Assembly (NCBI RefSeq): GCF_946480385.1
Contig: NZ_CAMLJP010000097.1
Coordinates: forward strand, 1 to 25,152
DNA: 25,152 nt
Reading direction: 5' to 3'
Source: an uncultured Azospirillum sp.
Lineage (GTDB): Bacteria; Pseudomonadota; Alphaproteobacteria; Azospirillales; Azospirillaceae
Under the pieces are notes generated by a model that was given only the letters and a program-made list of their open reading frames with translations, was not told the DNA's origin and did no database searches. Position numbers and translations under genes: made by a program. Position 1 is the first letter of the stretch; each line of letters opens with the position of its first letter. Shown here piece by piece: positions 23,005 through 25,152 of the stretch.

Positions 23005-25087
23005 GGAGCGGGTCACGACGGCGCACCGCGCCAGGCTGGCCTACGTCTACATCCGCCAATCCACCGCCGGCCAAGTGCGCCAACACCAGGAAAGCACCGA
23101 GCTGCAGTATCATCTGGCCGAGCGCGCCGTCCGGCTTGGCTGGCCGCGGGATCGGGTGCTGGTGATCGACGACGACCTGGGACGGTCGGGCGCCTCCAGC
23201 GACGGCCGCCAGGGCTTCCAGAGATTGATCGCCGAGATCGGGCTGGGCAAGGCCGGCCTCGTCCTCAGCCTCGACGCTTCGCGTCTGGCACGCAACAACC
23301 GGGACTGGCACCAGCTTCTGGAACTCTGCTCGCTGTTCGGGGTGCTGTTGGCCGACGGTGAACGTCTCTACGATCCGATGGCCTATCACGACCGCCTGCT
23401 TTTGGGGCTGTCGGGCATCATGAGCGAGGCGGAACTGCACCAGATCCGTGTTCGTCTTCATCAAGGCGAACAGCAGAAGGCCGCGCGCGGCGAACTTCGA
23501 TTGCCGCTGCCAGCTGGCCTGAGCCAGGATCATGGCGGCGCCATCATCCTCAATCCGGACGAGGAGGTACAGGAACGGCTTCGCTTGGTCTTCGCCAAAT
23601 TCCGCGACCTGGGCAGCGCCCGCGCCGTGGTGCGCTATCTGCGGCGGGCGGGGCTGGCGTTGCCGGTTCGCCCCTTGCGCGGGCCGGCCCCGCATGCCGT
23701 GCTCTGGAAGCCGGCCGAGAGTTCCCGCGTCCTGCACATCGTGAAGAACCCAGCCTATGCTGGTGCTTACGTCTATGGTCGGCGCCGCCAGGAGCCCACC
23801 CGCCGCAATCCGGCCACGGGACGCTGCGGAACTGCGGCGGTGCCGCTGGCGGACTGGCCGGTGTGTTTGCACGACGTGCACCCCGGTTATCTCAGTTGGG
23901 AGGAGTTCATGGCCAACCAGAAGCGGCTGTCGGACAACCTCAACCGGTACGAAGCGGGCCGTCACGGCGCGCCACGCAAGGGCCGCGCCCTGTTGCAGGG
24001 CATCGCCGTCTGCGGTCGCTGCGGCCGCCACATGACCCTGGGCTACTCCGGGCCGGGCGGCGATTATCCCGTCTACCGCTGCGTCGACGATAAGCATCAG
24101 CGGGGCGAAGGGCCGCAATGCCAGGAGGTCCGCGCCCTTGGGGTGGATGCCGAGGTCGAGCGCCTGCTGCTGGACGCGTTGGAACCCGACAAGGTCGCCT
24201 TGGCCATTGCCGCGCTGGGCGAACTGGAGGCGGAGGCCCGGCTTCTGGAGCGGCAGTGGGCGCTCCGCCGCGAGCGGGCACGCTACGAAGCGGAGCGTGC
24301 CCGTCGGCAATACGACGCGGTCGAACCGGAAAACCGGCTGGTGGCGCGGTCGCTGGAGCGGACCTGGGAGGAAGCGCTGCGGACCGTGGAGCGGATCGAG
24401 CAGGAGTATGAGCGATGGCAGAGGGAACAGCCGCTGGCGCTCGGTGAAACCGACCGTGAGAGCATCCTGGCCTTGGGACAGGATCTCGACCGTGTCTGGC
24501 ACGCGGCCACCACGACAGCCGCCGACCGCAAACGCATCCTGCGGCTCGTCGTGCAGGAGGTGATCCTCGATCAGACATGCCAAGCTGGGCAGGTCCGTGT
24601 GCGGATTGTCTGGCAAACCGGTGCGGTCAGCGAGCACTGGGTGCGGCGGCGGGTGCACGGCTATGATCAGCGCGCCGACCTCGACCGGCTCCACGACCGT
24701 ATCCATGCCCTGAACGGGGCCGGCAACATGGACGCGGCGATCGCAGCCGTGCTGAATGCCGAGGGCTTCCTGACGGCAAAGGGAACACCGTTCCAAGGCC
24801 CGTTGGTTCACTTGCTCCGCAAGCGCTGGGGCATTCCGACGGTCAAGATCAACGGAACGGACCCAAATCCGGATCGCTGGCCGGACGGCACCTATTCCAT
24901 TCAAGGTGTGGCGAGGGCGGTTGGCGTCACCGCCCAGACCGTGTTCGACTGGCTGAAGGTGGGGCTGCTGACCGGCGTGCAGAGCGTGAAGGGGCAGCCC
25001 TGGCAGATCGACATGTCCGAGGAGGCATGCGAGGATCTGCGGCAACGGATCAAACGAACCAGACGATCAAGGAAAGCGGCATCATGA
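22979..25087 (+). CDS. Large serine recombinase
   Basis: 702 residues. The resolvase-type catalytic domain (about 20-155) has AYVYIRQSTAGQV with nucleophile Ser28, DDDLGRSGASSDGRQGF and LSLDASRLARNNRDW with the conserved Arg residues. A recombinase domain follows (about 180-300: VRYLRRAGLALPV, ILHIVKNPAYAGAYVYGRRR-like region), then a zinc ribbon (CGRCGRHM...YRC...QC, about 345-385), a long coiled coil (about 405-490) and a C-terminal helix-turn-helix (YSIQGVARAVGVTAQTVFDW, about 640-660). Such proteins integrate and excise DNA by cutting both strands at att sites. The start ATG 22979 has GGAG ten bases upstream. Intact length and motifs suggest it is active. It ends about 15 bp before the right junction with istB. 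Confidence 0.94.
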   Translation: MLNATFAGEERVTTAHRARLAYVYIRQSTAGQVRQHQESTELQYHLAERAVRLGWPRDRVLVIDDDLGRSGASSDGRQGFQRLIAEIGLGKAGLVLSLDASRLARNNRDWHQLLELCSLFGVLLADGERLYDPMAYHDRLLLGLSGIMSEAELHQIRVRLHQGEQQKAARGELRLPLPAGLSQDHGGAIILNPDEEVQERLRLVFAKFRDLGSARAVVRYLRRAGLALPVRPLRGPAPHAVLWKPAESSRVLHIVKNPAYAGAYVYGRRRQEPTRRNPATGRCGTAAVPLADWPVCLHDVHPGYLSWEEFMANQKRLSDNLNRYEAGRHGAPRKGRALLQGIAVCGRCGRHMTLGYSGPGGDYPVYRCVDDKHQRGEGPQCQEVRALGVDAEVERLLLDALEPDKVALAIAALGELEAEARLLERQWALRRERARYEAERARRQYDAVEPENRLVARSLERTWEEALRTVERIEQEYERWQREQPLALGETDRESILALGQDLDRVWHAATTTAADRKRILRLVVQEVILDQTCQAGQVRVRIVWQTGAVSEHWVRRRVHGYDQRADLDRLHDRIHALNGAGNMDAAIAAVLNAEGFLTAKGTPFQGPLVHLLRKRWGIPTVKINGTDPNPDRWPDGTYSIQGVARAVGVTAQTVFDWLKVGLLTGVQSVKGQPWQIDMSEEACEDLRQRIKRTRRSRKAAS

Positions 25088-25152
25088 AACACTCGGCTCG
25101 CCGAAGAGCGATGGCCATTCCCCGAACGCCAGGTTGGTGGTGACGATCACGG
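25082..25152 (-). pseudogene. istB: istB upstream fragment, truncated at the insertion junction
   Basis: Minus strand from the window edge reads VIVTTNLAFGEWPSLFGE, the conserved IstB segment just before the FGD motif, and then passes into inserted DNA (PSVS) and stops at 25084-25082. The gene starts outside the window. It overlaps the recombinase stop by six bases. Its C-terminal continuation is at 22396-22502. Confidence 0.85.

Larger units (their letters stand above)
22496..25105 (+). mobile_element. About 2.6-kb serine-recombinase element inserted into istB
   Basis: Both flanks belong to one istB gene: the right flank ends at SLFGE and the left flank begins at FGDAKM. The element between them carries a DUF5372-like frame, a small ORF and a large serine recombinase, all on the plus strand. 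The five bases CCGAA are present at both junctions (22496-22500 and 25101-25105) and could be the crossover core; exact limits are uncertain by a few bases. No terminal inverted repeats are evident, as expected for site-specific integration by a serine recombinase. Confidence 0.7.
22210..25152 (-). mobile_element. IS21-family element (end near 22210), interrupted; other end beyond window
   Basis: The tip begins TGTCAATCGGCTTGAG at 22210, fitting the TG...CA termini of IS21 elements, and GGGACCC motifs recur at about 22231, 22253 and 22302, like the multiple terminal repeats of that family. Then comes the istB 3' end (minus strand) at 22396. The rest of istB resumes at 25105 and leaves the window. 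istA would lie further right. Target duplication cannot be tested because the other end is not visible. Confidence 0.75.

Noticed and set aside
22960..25045. Long minus-strand frame opposite the serine recombinase
   Set aside because: No domains, and it is antisense to a clear recombinase.

Overview
This window looks like part of a large secondary replicon (megaplasmid or chromid) of a high-GC alphaproteobacterium, probably in the Azospirillum/Rhodospirillales range. The reasons are a very high GC content with strong third-position GC, a plasmid Rep-ParA-ParB block with an iteron origin, a 1614-residue NAD-glutamate dehydrogenase of the large bacterial type, several hybrid histidine kinases, and an alphaproteobacterial-style REP hairpin pair. 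The taxonomic call is inference; no rRNA or marker gene is present.

Layout. Positions 2-4740 hold two divergently transcribed hybrid sensor kinases: one cut by the left edge, and one complete with a Pro/Ala linker made partly by a 24-bp repeat. At 4883-5551 a small protein joins a WH-motif domain (GRDP/DUF1399-like) to eleven perfect-length nonapeptide repeats of the form ADCLREAxx; a strong bidirectional terminator follows. A Tat-type oligopeptide-binding lipid-free receptor gene (5639-7180, minus) is an orphan with no permease nearby.

Positions 7263-11335 are the replicon's maintenance core. Reading leftwards on the minus strand from the origin it has an iteron origin (10357-10863), rep (RPA family), parA with an N-terminal XRE helix-turn-helix, overlapping parB, and then three evenly spaced 18-bp sites GCTTTCGNNNNCGAAAGC that look like the centromere. 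On the other side of the origin, on the plus strand, a winged-helix/DnaT-like protein and a second small protein resembling helicase-loader accessory proteins may help assemble the replisome (inference). A possible small RNA lies between origin and these genes on the minus strand.

Positions 12691-16436 carry a translationally coupled pair: a TPR protein with an O-GlcNAc-transferase-like (GT41) domain and a GT9 (heptosyltransferase-like) glycosyltransferase. After an intergenic stretch with a REP pair and the terminator of the next gene comes the minus-strand NAD-GDH gene (16871-21715).

The right end (22210-25152) is a nested mobile element. An IS21-family element (istB on the minus strand, tip near 22210) has its istB gene split at the conserved FGD motif by a roughly 2.6-kb insertion that carries a large serine recombinase, a small upstream ORF and a DUF5372-like reading frame. 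The two istB halves rejoin in frame, so the boundaries of the insertion can be placed to within a few bases.
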